Positions 22,740 through 35,826 of a stretch of 64,000 nt of DNA are shown piece after piece (the first letter of the stretch is position 1; every line of letters starts with the position of its first letter). Made by a program: the position numbers and the translations under genes. Under the pieces are notes generated by a model. That model did no database searches. It saw only the letters and a list, made by a program, of their open reading frames with translations, and was not told the DNA's origin. This DNA comes from Benincasa hispida (taxonomy: Eukaryota; Streptophyta; Magnoliopsida; Cucurbitales; Cucurbitaceae), in contig NC_052353.1 of assembly GCF_009727055.1 (NCBI RefSeq), forward strand, positions 64,008,716-64,072,715. The letters run 5' to 3'.

Positions 22740-25700
22740 CAAGATGGTAAATGAATGTTAATCACACTCATCGTGGATATTAAGGGAATAAAAGCTTTGG
22801 ATGAAAGAGCTTTGGTGAAAATGTTTGTAAGTTGCTATTAAGATCGAGCAGGAAGAAGCTTCATAATGCCTTTAACAACCTTTTCTTGAACAAAAACTCG
22901 ATATGCTTCATTCTTTCATGAAACATAGAGTTAGTGGCTATGTGAAGAGCAGCTTGATTATCACAAAAGATGAGAGCAGGAGCAAGTAATTAGGAGATCC
23001 AAATAATTTCATAAGTAGTAGCAGAAAGAGCCCTGTATTTAGCTGAAGATCGAGAGATAGTAGTCTGTTCCTCAGACTTCCAAGAGATAAGGGAGTCACC
23101 TATGAACACATAAAAACCAGTCGTTGACTTACGAGAATCCACACAAGACGCGTAATTAGAATTTGAGTAAGCCTTAAGTTGATAATCAGTACAAGGGCGA
23201 AGAAGAATTCCCTGACCTGGAGAACCCTTCAAATATCGAAGAAGATGATGGGCAACATCAAGATGAAATTGATGAGGCCGAGAAACATATTGACTATGCT
23301 TATGAACTGCAAATACAATATTAGGTCTGGAGATAGTGAGATATAAAAGTTTGCCAATCAAACAATGATAAATAGTTGGATCTTGTAATACAGAACCATC
23401 ACCAAAAGATAATTGCAAATTAAGATCCATAGGACAGTTTAAAGGTTTATAAGCCAAGAGATCAGTATCTTCAAGAAGCTATAGAACATAATGTCGTTGA
23501 GACAGAAAAATACCTTGAGAAGAATATGCAAGTTCAAGTCCCAAGAAGTAACAAAGATCTCCCAAATCCTTCAACTTAAAAGCAGAATTCAAATGAACTT
23601 TAAGGTCATTAATAATGTCAACAGAGGCACCTGTGAGTATAATATCATTAACGCAGACATGCAATGCCATAAAAGTGGCACCAGAACCCTGAATAAAGAG
23701 ATAGTAATAAGATTTCTACTGTTTAAAACCAAGAAGAAACAAGGAATTGGAGAGTTTGTCAAACTATTGTCTAGAAACCTATTTGAGACCATCTATGGAC
23801 TTATGTAATCGAAAAGCCAAGAACTTCTCCTGAGGTGCAACAACAATATGTGTATAGCCAAGGGGCAAGTCCATATAAACCTCTTCAAGAAGATCTCCAT
23901 ATAAGAATGCATTATTCACATCGAATTGTGCTAAAGGCCAGTTGTGAGAAATTGTAAGAGTGAGTAAGATTTTGGCACTAATCATTTTGGCAACTGGTGA
24001 AAAAATCTCAATGTAATCAAGGGCACCTTGTTGAATGTATGCTTTGGCAACCAACTAAGCTCTGTAATTGATCAATTGTGCCATCAGAATGATGCTTAAC
24101 TTTGTATATCCATTTGCATCCAATGGGGGGCTGATTGTAGGAAAGAGGAACAATTGACCAAGTACGATTATTCTCCATAGCAGTTAACACACATTTCATA
24201 GCTTGTTAGCAATGGGGGAATGCGGTAGCCTAGGGGAAAAACTGAGGCTCATATGATGCAAAAATCTGTAGTACAAAGTTTCGATAGTCATTAGATAAGT
24301 GAGTGTAAGATAAACAACCATGTAAAGGATGCTTTGTAGAAGTGGAAGTGGCAATAATAGAGATCGAGACATCTTGGGATAATAATATGTTACAATGATA
24401 ATCCTCCAAGTAAGAGGGAGGTTTTGTAGGCCGAGAAGACCTCTTGAGATCCACTTGGTCTAAGGCTCGAGAAGATTCAAAGATAGGTAGCCTAATATCA
24501 TTCGGTATAATATCAACACTACTAGATCTCACTGCATCATGATCATGAACAACATCCAAGGGAGGAATAATGTCATTGGGAATAGTAGGAACTCTGACAA
24601 AATCAAACAACCTAGGTAGAACAACATCATCAAAAGACATCTTCAAGTTAGCTTGATCAATTACTGAAGTAAAGGGAAATATATGCTCATGGAAAACATC
24701 TCAAGATATAAAAAAGCACATATGTTCAATTTCGTATAACTTATAGCCCTTCATACCAGTAGGATACCTAACAAATACAATAGGAAAGCTCAAAGATCAA
24801 ATTTAGACCTGTGAGAGGATAAAATGGATGCAAAACACAAACATCCAAAAGATATCGACACATAATGATCGGTAGGTTTACCATATACGAGCATAAGGAG
24901 TCTGCCATTGTAATAATGATGAATGGGTACGATTGATTAGAAAGGTAGCAGTAAAAATACAATCAGTCCAAAACTGAATAGGGACTCGAGACTGAAAATA
25001 TAAAGGTCGTGCAACGTTCAATAAATGTTGATGCTTTCCTTAAACAATAGAGTTATGTTCAAATTTAGCAACACATGAAAACTGGTGAAGAACACCTTTA
25101 GAATGAAAAAATTCTGTAAAAGCCAACTCTAGGGCATTATCTGATCGAAATTGTTTAATGAGCACACCAAATTGAGTTTCAACCATAGTAGAAAAAAAAA
25201 AAAAGAGGTACAATGACCAAAGCCTCACCTTTTGTTTTCATCATAAAAGTCCAGGTATATCGAGAATAATCATCCACACTGGTTCAAAAGTATCAATAAC
25301 CATAATGAGAAGAATGTTGATAAGGTCCCCATATATCACAATTTAATTCAAAAATCTGAGAAGCAATAAGATTGAGTGACTATTTAGCTAAGGGGTATAC
25401 AAAACAAGGGGAAGTAAAATTCTTAGGATCAATATGAATCACATCTTTAAGAGCAATCATATATTTAATAGAAGGATGACCAAGACGAAAATACCAAGTA
25501 TCAAAAGTAACAACAGGATAAGTAACATACATAACAGAATTAGCAGCCACAAACTGAGGATGACTGTCCAAAAAAATACAATCCATGAGCAATGCTAGTC
25601 CTGCCAATCATTGTCGAAGAAGACTTGTCCTGAAAAACATAGAAATCACCAACAAACTTAATGATAGGAGGCAACTGATGAGTTAAAGTACTGATGGATA

Positions 25701-26440
25701 TAAGATTAAAGGCAAAAGTGGAAATGTACAAGACATTAGTCAATTTAATGTATTTACTGAGACGTATGTCACCCACAAAGTTAACATTAACTTGAGAAGA
25801 ATTAGGCAATGAAATAGACATCCTTGAAACATCCTTTAAAACATGGAAATATTTGCCAGATCAAAAAATATGGCTCGACACACCTGAGTCTAAAATCCAA
25901 CGGTCAGTCATAAATTCACAAAATAGAAACCGATGAGCATGTACCTGCTACATGAGGAGTGCCTTGACTAGTTTTCAAGGACGCTGCTTTCGTCAAATGA
26001 GTTGCAACATGGCTAAGAGGTTTTGACATTACTCAATAAGCCATAGAATCACCTAAAATAGAAGAATAAGATTTGGCAACTGTTGAAATGGCAGATTCTG
26101 ACAGTTTAGAGGATGATGGAGTAGAACGGATGACCATGAAGATACCCATGAAGTTTATAACACTTGTCTATGGTATGCCCTGGAATGTTACAATATGTGC
26201 ATATGGAATGGTCTCAACATTTATTCTGTCTAGTGAAATGTTGTGGCCTCGAAGATTGAGTGTTTGAGAAAGATGAAGTGTTTTTAATAGCAAAGACTGT
26301 AAGAATTTGAGACATAAGGGAGGAGGTAGGAACAAAGCATTGCTCAACTTCTTGAGTAACAAGTGCAAATTCTTTGTTAATCGATGGTTCAGGCTCCATC
26401 AATTAGATAGAATGGAACATTTTGAATGAAGATTGTTCCA
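22740..26440 (-). pseudogene. Ty1/copia gag-pol remnant (copia-2)
   Basis: On the minus strand, in order: gag with zinc knuckle CTYCNIPGHTIDKC (near 26190), protease WILDSGVSSH (near 25890), GAG-pre-integrase FRLGHPSIKYM (near 25480), integrase core fragments FRSDNALELAF (near 25140), reverse transcriptase IGCKWIYKVKHHSDGT (near 24100), and RNase H DSRKSTTGFYVF (near 23120), ending with DIFTKAL-like sequence near 22800. The polymerase YVDD box reads CVND near 23650, a change in a catalytic Asp. Numerous stops and frameshifts show it is inactive. The gag N-terminus and 5' LTR are missing at the right side. Confidence 0.88.
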
Positions 26441-26919
26441 TAAAAGAAGTAAAGGGTTGTTTATGGCGTTGAATTAGTTATTATAATTTGTAATTACTAT
26501 AGTCTATGAGTTACAATAGTCTATGAATTGTAATAGTTCGTGTTTGGGGTGTAGACTACAAATGAAGATAGAAGATATCTACAAAGTAAACATCATAGAT
26601 AATGAGAGTTTTCGAATAATTTTTCCCTAGCTAAATGTGGCTTTTAATAATTGAGAACCTAAAATATTATAACAAGAGACCTAAATATTGAGTGGGTGGT
26701 AATACCTAACTCCACCCAAGGAAAATTGGAGGTTGAACGCCTCTTAATTCATTCAAAGGCAAATCAAGAAAGAAAGGGCAAAAGGTGGTTACCATGTTAA
26801 ATCACCTCTCAACCCAAAAGCTTAAATAAAAACTAATAGAGTAAATTAAAGACAAAATTAGTTCCATATAATTCTATTTCTCCTTTTCTTTCTAATTCTT
26901 CAAGTCAGTAGGGAATAAC
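26441..26919. other. Non-coding, possible MITE fragment
   Basis: 'ggttgtttatggcgttgaat' near 26455, followed by 'gttcgtgtttggggtgtagac' near 26536, resembles the ends of MITEs with TTTGGGG-type termini. The rest up to the copia-1 LTR has no feature I can identify. Confidence 0.35.
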
Positions 26920-29900
26920 TGAAGGGATCAAATCCTGCAGCGGAAGTGTTTCGTGAGGAATGCCTTGTATCTTGCAAATGGATTTTTACATTAAACAAAA
27001 TCATTGTACTAAAAAGAATATATAAACATGTAAATTAACATGTATTAGGGAAAAAAATTAGAACGATTCTTACCTTTGTAGATTCCCTAGTGTCACAAAC
27101 AAGCCTCTCCAAGGTTCCAAGAAATGGATCTCCAAACGGTTTTGATTATGAACAACTCCTTGAGCGATCTCGAACACTACCACGAGAGTAACCTAGTTAT
27201 TCTCTTAGGATTCCAATAAAGGATATATGGTATCCAACTATTGGGAGAGGGAGAGAGGAATAGGGTTTTGGAGAGTGGAAAGGCTCAGAGAAAATTATGC
27301 ACAATAACACTAGGATGTTGTGTGTTGCAAAGGGCTACAGGGAGGTCTTTATATAGAGAAGTGTCAAGGTCTTTCCCTAATATATTTTCCTTTTTCCTAA
27401 TATATTTTCCTTTTCTATAATTAATTAAATAACACTTACTTAATTAATTAGCCCGATTAAATAACACTTATTTAATTTGCACAATTAAATAACACTTATT
27501 TAATTTTATTAAATAACCATTTATACATTAAACTCAATTTAATGTTTGTATTTAATTATCATATACATCGCATGTATATGTACAATACCTCTCTATTAAT
27601 TCTTTATAAATCTAATTCACTTGAATTAATTAATTTGAATCTTATTCAAATATTACTTTCCAATTTAATTATAGATCATATCCATAATTAATTATATATT
27701 AATCATATTAATATATAGTTTTCTCAAATTAATTTGAACAATTCAAATTATTCCTTTTAAGTATCCTCTAGCGAACTAATGACAAGACTTGGTGGACCTG
27801 TAGATCAAAAGCTCCAACAATATGAGATTAGTTGGCTAAACTCATTAACTAAATTAATCAATATTCGTTAACTATGGGTACACTCCACTAAAGACCCACA
27901 ACTGCATTCTTCTCACTACATATATATTTCTATGTCCATGGATGTAGACCAATACCAGTAAGTTAGTGATGCGTTGTTTTATGCGGTGAAATAATGAAAG
28001 AAATTGCAGTGATGAAAAATGCGTTGTGCAACAAGTTTTCTCAACAGAACCCAAGTATAAATTCTACTGAGTTTCCTGATAAGCCCAGAGTCGAACTTAG
28101 AGACTAAGGAAAACAATATGCGGCAATAATTTTTAGATTACTTTGCGGTAACCAATAAATCAAAGAGTTGTTGGGTTGTTGTTTACAGTGTAAAATGTAT
28201 GCAGCGGAGTTAAGAAAAGAGTTAATAATATAGAAGATGTGATGAATATGCAAGGAACGGGTTGAGAAGGGGTTCAACTAACACTTCCTAGGATTGCGTT
28301 CATGTTATGCGATCATGCTACACACATAAAATAGCAAATCATCTCTCAACGCAAATGCTACGACTTCTAGTATAGAACGCATGCGATATATGCGATGATG
28401 TCTATAGGACCTACACATAAGCTTCTATTCTTGTCTATGTGATGACAATTGACACTCACACATACAAGACGACCGCATAATACCATAACCTATCTCTAGG
28501 GTGCATGCGATGCATGTTGACAAACAGAGATTATCTCTAAGTTTCTATCTCTTGCTTATGCAGATCTAATCTTGCTCTCTCGAGTCTAGATTCTAACCTA
28601 GCTCTCTCAAGTTTTAGGTTCTTTCTTTAGACTCTCTCTCGAGTAGCTCTAAAGGGGTGATGGGCGCAACATAAGACAAGATGATCGCATGCAATGAAAA
28701 TCCTAGGTCATGTTAGCTAAGTTCTTCTCAACCCATTCGATAGATTTAGCTACTCATGCATGCTTTTAAGAGAGTGAACAGATGTAGATAAGCAAGTTCC
28801 ATTTTATAGATATATAATTGAAATATGACAATGCAGAATACGAATAAAGAGCCTGGTAGCAATCTCTTGCTTCCCAAGGCTTTTACACTGTTCTTCTCTA
28901 CTCTGCTCAAAAGATAATCTTGCTTTTACAAGAGTCGACCCTCTCTTTGTTTTTCCATGCCTTCTGGGTTCTCTCTCGAGCTAACTAGAGTGATCTTCCG
29001 ACGTCTCTTCCCTTCTCTCGCTTCGCCTTCTAAATATATGAAAACTATGAACAAGGCTACTTCTATCTATGGAGAAAATTATCTAACTGAACGAACTCTT
29101 CCACTGAAGGTGGCCTCCGGTATTTATAGAGCTTCAGGGTGAAAGACTTCTTCTCTCTTATAATTGCATTGATGGGATGACATTAATTCTCTGTCTGATG
29201 CGCCGAATATTTGTCACCAAAAAGTTGAGTGTACTTGCTATAGTAGGTCGTTAACGGCTTGTCAATTTAATTCGGAATCGACCGTCATAAGCTTTCTATC
29301 CCATCGTGATTTATTACACTTTTCACCCAGATGTGCCCACCAAGATGCACTAGCTCTATGTGACAACCTTCTTGAGTAGATATTCGTGAGTGCAAATGAT
29401 CGCATAGCCTTGCGTTAACGCAATCTCTTAATGCGCTCAACCGTTGATTTCTTTGGATCGCATTTTCCGCCTTGCGTCAACGCATATTCTGCACAAAAAT
29501 ACATAAGTTAACTGTTTTGATGCGATGGATGCATGCGATCGCAATATTGTGAACTTAATGCTTTTGGATGCAATATTGTATATTTTTATCAACACAATCC
29601 AGCATTGTTTTATAACTTTGCGCTATAATAACGTGTATTTCTGCCCGTTATCAGTTAGCCCTTCACGAGTGTTCGTAACTCCAACTGGGTCAAATTATCG
29701 TTTTACCCTTGAGTAACCTCTGACTCCTTAAGTATTAGTGCTCCTCTAATGAACAACCTGTTTATGGTCCAACCAAGAACAAAAATCCTTCTCGAGCCAA
29801 TGAGAGGGTAGGGCTCTTTGTTCAAGTCCCGAAGACACCACTTAAAACTCAACTAGTTAACGATGTTACATCTAGTGGTTACTATTTCACGGTCCAATCT

Positions 29901-30231
29901 TATACAAACCCATTACATAGGATATCCCCCACTCGTGTGTCACGTACATGAATGCATTGGATCATTACGTTTGTATCAAATACAAAGTGGGTTGTATCCA
30001 CAGTGTTACCAGGATAAGGTACCCAATCTTATCCCTATACTATACACCCTTTAGGCTATATCTTGAACATTGATCCTTGTATGTCTCCACATACAGTTCA
30101 AGACTCATAAGGCAACTTTGGATGTTTTAGTATATTGATTTAGGATTGTTAAGACAAAATAACTCTTTATTGATGATGGTCAATTAATAACATTTACTAT
30201 CTACGAGTTTTAGGGCATAAAACCCAAAAAA
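26920..30231 (-). mobile_element. 3' LTR of copia-1, interrupted by a gypsy-like solo LTR
   Basis: On the minus strand it begins just after the purine tract AAGTGGGAG (30232-30240) and ends ATCCCTTCA at 26920. It shares many blocks with the LTR family at 30887-32934 (for example 'ggagacatacaag' and 'ggtaccttatcctggtaaca'), so it is a related subfamily. Without the nested insertion at 27967-29653 and its duplicated GTTAG it would be about 1.6 kb. The LTR start has decayed (TTTTTTGGG instead of TGTTGGG). Confidence 0.8.
27967..29653 (-). mobile_element. Gypsy-like solo LTR, copy A
   Basis: 1687 bp with TG...CA ends, flanked by GTTAG on both sides (27962-27966 and 29654-29658), a perfect 5-bp target duplication. 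It belongs to the LTR family with a hairpin terminus: its right end reads AACGTGTA-tttc-TGCCCGTTATCA. It shares the region around 'acaagttttctcaac...aagtataaattc' with the other copies. Orientation is taken from the copy at 61583-63366, which is joined to a polypurine tract. Confidence 0.88.
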
Positions 30232-30886
30232 CTCCCACTTGAAGTAAAACTCTACTAAGTGGTTTGTATACATTCTAAAAGGCGGGATAATGCTAAATAT
30301 AATAAACTAGGGCATCCATATACCCATTACACATCTTCCACTTGTCCTAGATTATACAATGTACATATCTCGTAAACCTAGATTCTCTAGATAACACTCA
30401 AACACTTTAGTCGTGAGAGCCTTCGTAAATAGATTAGCAATGACTACTACCCACTATTGCCACAGTATGAGATGATGAACAAGTCCATATTTGGAACCAC
30501 TTCCAAATCACTTAGGAACTTCTTGAGTCAAAATACTTCCTTTTCTATTTCACAAGCAGCCACATACTCAGATTCCATAATAGAATCTGCAATGCATCCT
30601 TGCTTAGTGCTACACCACACTACAACTTCCTTTTTCAGGGTAAACACTGATCCTGACATGGATTTTCTAGAATCTTTGTCTGTTTGAAAATCATAGTCGG
30701 TGTATCATGTAAGGATCAAATCCTTAGCTCCATACACAAGCTTGTAGTCCCTCGTTTTTCCAATATACTTGAGGATGTTCTTAACCACTATCAAGTGGTC
30801 TAACCCTGGATTGGACTGGTACCTAATGACAATTTCCACTGCATAACAAATGCCTGGCCTATTGCAAACCATAACAACATTAAACT
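30232..30886 (-). pseudogene. Copia-1 RNase H and C-terminal end
   Basis: On the minus strand the frames read CYAVEIVIRYQSNPGL, DKDSRKSMSGSVFTL, STKQGCIADSIMESEYVAAC, then DPFTKAL-like sequence before the polypurine tract. This is the RNase H domain of Ty1/copia pol, with stop codons. The reading continues directly from the segment beyond the solo LTR at 30887-32934. Confidence 0.88.
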
Positions 30887-32934
30887 TGTTGGGATTAGTG
30901 TCCTAATTCTCTTGGAGTATCGTAGTTTGTAGTATATACACATTGTTATGAATAAAATAAGAGTTATTTTATCTGGCATTTACTCATATCCAATAAACAA
31001 AGCTCCATGGTTATTGTATGTAAACTTAAGCATGTATATGAGATATACAAGTGGATCATGCCTTAAGTGATAACCTAAATAGGTCTGTAATAAAAGGATT
31101 AAAGAGGGATACCTGATCTTGGTGACACTATGGATACGACCCACTTTGTAAAGGTTTGCAGTTGTAAAATACTACATATGGTAGATCCTGACTATTCATG
31201 TGGAGACATGCGAGCGGGGGTGTCTTATACAAAGAGTTTGTATAAGATCGGACCACGAGATGACTAGTGTCTTTATATAACACCGTTGATACTAGAGACT
31301 TACATCTCACCTACATGACCATAGTTGACACGACCTCAATCCTGAGTGTTTTAGAAACTTCTGCATTTGAGGGTGGTCCTTTGATTAGTATGGGTGAGAG
31401 TTTCCAGATTGCCAACTCAACATGCTTACCTTTTTAGGGACTTGTCTGATTTGAGAGCTGGAAACTCAGTTACACAAGATGGAATTCACTCCTTCTTCAA
31501 AGCAGGGGTAAGTAGATAGATTGCTCCCTTAAGGGCTGATTTCGGGGCTTGAACATAGTGGCCACAACTTCTCTTTGGAAGAGAGAACTTAGTCATAGTA
31601 GGACTATGACTCATGTTCATTAGAGGGATCAGTGGTACTTAAGGAGTTAGATGTAACTACAGGGGCATAACGGTTATTAACCCAGTTGTACTTACGAGCG
31701 ATCTGTGAAGAGTTATCGCACTGTTGATTGGTTGATATAGACACATAATATATCTGTGTCGGTCTTTAGAAGAGTATCTAGCAATTAACGGATGGTGGAT
31801 CCTGTGACTAAAGAGTTTAGTCAGCTATTCATGTACCGTTGGAGCTTCGAGTTACAGTTCCATAAGGTCCCCTTAGTAGCTCAATGGATTCAAGTTGAGA
31901 ATCAGTTCTTGATGTTGATTTGAAATGTTCAAATTAACAAGAGGAAATTCGATTATATATGATATGATCGATATGATGTATAAGATACATCAAGTGGAGG
32001 ATTAATGTAAATGTGATTTACATTAAGTACCATGAAATAGATAAAGAGCTATGGTTTATATGTTTCATGAGATGAAATATTAAAACTATAGGTTATACAT
32101 ATACTATGGTAAGTTAGTTATCATATATATATATAATAATATTAATTATTGGATAATTATCCTTTTTCTCTAATAACCAATTGAGTGAGAGGTTATTGGT
32201 GGTTTCATGGTAACCATGAGATAAAAGGAAAAATATTTTCCTAAATTTAGTAGTTGATGATTGAGATTTTCCATTCTTGAAAATTACTCACAGTTGGCTG
32301 TCAAGTGAATGAGATTTACTATATGATGGCTGAAGAGAGACTAGAGATCGTGGAGTCACTACACGATAGTTCACTCAACTGGCCTTTAGCTAAATGATCG
32401 CAGAGCTTTTGCTAAATGATCACAGTGCATTTGTTAAACGATTGGGCATCATCTATACGATAGACCTTGTCATCTCCCACTTGCTCAATCGTTTACATGA
32501 TTATTCTTCCTTCTGTCTCGCCCTCTAACAAAGTCCACATAGAGCCCACACTTCTAAATTCTCACACCGAGAATATCAAGGTAGCCATTGTGGTGGTGTC
32601 GTACTCAACTCGACATAGTCGAGGTTTTTGGAGGTCGTTCACTATGTTCGTGGTTGTTGTGATTGTGCTGTATTACGGTCGAAGTGATCGAGCATTCGTG
32701 AGTTGTTGTCTTGTTGTTTGAATGAGCGTTCGTGATCAAGGGAGATTGAAGATGAGTCTTCAAAGGTATGTTTGTTCCTTCCCTTGATCGTATTAAAAAG
32801 CATGCTGTAATTTCGTTTTGTGCATAGCCTATATGTTTCCGTTTCTTGATTGTAATTGAGTATGTTTATGTACGAATGAAATTTGAAACAATCATTCCAC
32901 TCCTCATGGAAATCCTCATGTCTGATTTCCTTCA
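30887..32934 (+). mobile_element. Solo LTR 'a' inside copia-1 reverse transcriptase/RNase H
   Basis: 2048 bp, starting TGTTGGGATT and ending TTTCCTTCA. It is flanked by AAACT (30882-30886) and AAGCT (32935-32939), a target duplication with one mismatch. It sits in the opposite orientation to its host. Removing it restores the conserved pol order (PYAS-x-AGS ... NRPGICYAV). It contains TATA-rich and ACGATCG-like motifs. The short frames inside are not genes. Confidence 0.9.
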
Positions 32935-33909
32935 AAGCTACCCGCAATTGAGGCATAGGGAATGCGTCTCATATCCTCAACTTCTTGAGGTGTTTAGGAC
33001 ATTGTTCCTTAATGTCAATAAGGTACCTTACATCATTCCCAATAAGTAGGATATCATCCATATGAAATACTAGAAAAGCTACTTTATCGATGATGATTTT
33101 CTTGTAGATACAAGGTTCATCAACACTTTGATCAAAACCACAAGATTTTGGCTATATCAAATCTAATGTTCCAAGATCTGAACACATGTTTAAACCCATA
33201 ATTGGATCGATTCAACTTGCAAACTTTTTGCTCCTAACCTTAGACTATGAACCCCTAGGGCTGAGACATAAAGATATTCTCCTCAAGATTTTCATTTAGA
33301 AAATTAGTCTTGACATCCATTTTCCATATCTCATAGTTATAATTTGTGACTATGGACAAGAGAATTCTTATAGACTTAAGCATATCAATAGGGAAAAAAG
33401 TTTTCTGATAGTCAACCCCTTTCCTTTGGGTATAACTCTTTGCTAAAGGTCTAGCTTTAAAGATATGTACCTTTCCAGCTATATCTCTCTTTCTTTTGTA
33501 GATTTATTTACACCTCATGGGTTTGACCCCTTCAGGTAAATCTACAAGCTCCCATACTAAATTGGAGTGCATGGACTCCATTTCAAGGTCCATGGCTTTG
33601 ACCCATTGGTCCTTGTCCACATCATTTATTGTCTGTTTATAGGACAATAGATCCTTAACCCCATCATTTGGTATGACAAACTGAGTTTCAGTTAAACCCA
33701 AGTAATAGTCAGGTTGTATCACAACCCTCCCACTGTGTCAAGGCACTCTCAACAATTGAGAAGGACGAGACTGACCTGAAGTGCTGGCTCCTTCATTAAC
33801 TCTTGATGAAAGACCAGCTTCATCAATAACCCTTGCTAATTCTTCAATAGCTTCACTTAATACTACTTGACTACGTGGTTTATGATCTCTCATGTGGTAT
33901 TCCTCTAAA
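32935..33909 (-). pseudogene. Copia-1 reverse transcriptase
   Basis: The minus-strand reading gives HMRDHKPRSQVVLSEA, then DVDKDQWVKAMDLEMESM, LVWELVDLPEGVKPMRCK, KARPLAKSYTQRKGVDY, and HMDDILLIGNDV, in which the polymerase box is MDD. The segment jumps from DVRYLIDIK to EQCPK, so about 100 codons are deleted. Stops and frameshifts are frequent. It matches the Ty1/copia gag-pol type common in melon and cucumber, from memory. Confidence 0.88.
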
Positions 33910-34458
33910 TGAAGGAAATCGACACTTGAGATTTCCATGAGCAGCGAAACAAGACTATTCCAAATTACAATCATGAATCAATAAATCATTAACAGTCGAC
34001 TTCAAAACAAGCGGTTATACAATTTATAGTGAAATTACAGCATGAACAATAAATGTACAAAGGGAAAAACTGTACTAACGTATGCAGAAACGTCTCCACA
34101 CTCCGATGCGTGACTCTGATTGAACAACTGCAACACCGCACGGACATTGCACGAACTCTTCGCTCTCGTCCTCAACGATCTCCTCGCTCACGAACTCTTC
34201 CGCAACAACACGAACACCGTGCTCGTCCTCAACGACACGAACGGCCTCCACAGCACCACGAACAACCTCCAGAAAACCTCGACGGTGCAGAGTTGAGTCT
34301 AACACCATCAACAAGGCGACCTTGGTATTCTCGGTGTGAGAATCCAGAGGGTGGGCTCTGTTCAGACTTGGTGTGAGGTAGACGAACGAGGGAAACAACG
34401 ATCGTGTACACGACTGGGCAAGTGGGAGAAGTCGGAGACCTATCGTATAGATCGATGC

Positions 34459-34496
34459 CTGTCTCTTATACACATCTAGATGTGTATAAGAGACAG
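34459..34496. other. Tn5 mosaic-end pair, probable mate-pair adapter residue
   Basis: Positions 34459-34477 read CTGTCTCTTATACACATCT, and 34478-34496 are its exact reverse complement. This is the 19-bp hyperactive Tn5 mosaic end as used in Nextera kits. Two head-to-head copies form the Nextera mate-pair circularisation junction. The flanking LTR sequence is collinear with other copies, so it is residue in the assembly and not a genomic feature. Confidence 0.95.
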
Positions 34497-35826
34497 GCTA
34501 TATGATCATTTAGTAAAATCTGCATGATCGTTTAGCTAGCACCTGCACGATCGTTTAGCTCGCCCAATCGTCATTTAGTAAATCTGTATTTACTTGACGA
34601 CTTCCATGAGTTTCTTTTCGCCGGAGAGAAAACTAAAATTCTTTTCAAACTTTTGTAAAACCTCTTTTTTCAAAATAGGAAACCACTTTCCTTTATACTC
34701 ACGGTTACCATGACCCAATAACTACCCACCACATTTGGTTATTTAAAAGAAAAAATATTAATTATCCAATAATTAATATCATTATAAACATAAATGATAA
34801 CCAACTTATCATACTATATTTATAACCTATAGTTTTAATATTTCATCTCATGAAACTATAAACCATAGTTCTTTTTCTATTCAATGGTACTTAATGTAAA
34901 TCTCATTTACATCAATCCTCCACTAGATGTATCTTATACATCATACCGATTATATCATATATAATCAAAATACCTCTTGTCAATTTGAACATTTCAAATC
35001 AACACCAAGAACTAATCCTCAACGAAATCCAAGCTACCAAGGGGACCTCATGGATCTATAGATCCGAAATTTCAATGGCTCGTGAATAACTGACTATACT
35101 CTTTAGTCACGGGATCCACCATCCGTTAACTGCCAGGCACTCAATTAAAGAATGACAACTGAACTCTCCTCACTACAAATATATTATGTGTCCATCTTAA
35201 CCAATCAGCAGTGTGACAACCCTTCACAGATCGCTTGTAAGTACAGCTAGGCCAATAACCGTTATGCCCTTGTAGTTACATCTATCTTCTAAAGTACCAC
35301 TGATCCCTCTAATGAACATAGTCATAGTCCTACTATGACTGAGTCTTCTCTTTCAAAGAGAAGTTGTGGCCACTATGTTCAAGCTGCGGAATTAGTCCTT
35401 AAGGGAGCAATCTCTCTACTTATCCCTATTTCGGGAAAGGAGTGAATTTTATATTGTGAATTGAGTTCCCAACTTCCAGATTAGACAAGTCACCAAAAAG
35501 GTAGGCATGCTGAGTTGAGACTCTAGCCACTCTCACCCATACTAATCAAAGGACTGCCCTCAAAGGCAGGAGTTCACAAAACACTCAGGATTGAGGTCGT
35601 GTCAACTATGGTTGTTTAGGTGAGATGCAAGTCTCTAGTATCAACGACGTTATATACAGAGTCTAGTCATCTCGTGGTCCAGTTCTTATACAAACTCTTT
35701 GTATAGAACACCCCCGCTCCACATCTCCACACGAATGGTCAGGATCAACCATCTGTAGTAGTTTACAACACTTGCAAACCTCTACAAAGCGGATCGTATC
35801 CATAGTGTCATCAGGATCAGGTATCC

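Noticed and set aside
28200..29650. Repeated GCGAT/TGCG-rich segments as a CRISPR-like or satellite array
   Set aside because: Spacing and units are irregular, and the whole belongs to a dispersed LTR with TG...CA ends and a target duplication.
34459..34496. Natural Tn5/IS50 insertion or bacterial DNA
   Set aside because: Only the paired 19-bp mosaic ends are present, with no transposase and no target duplication, in otherwise collinear LTR sequence. The adapter explanation fits better.
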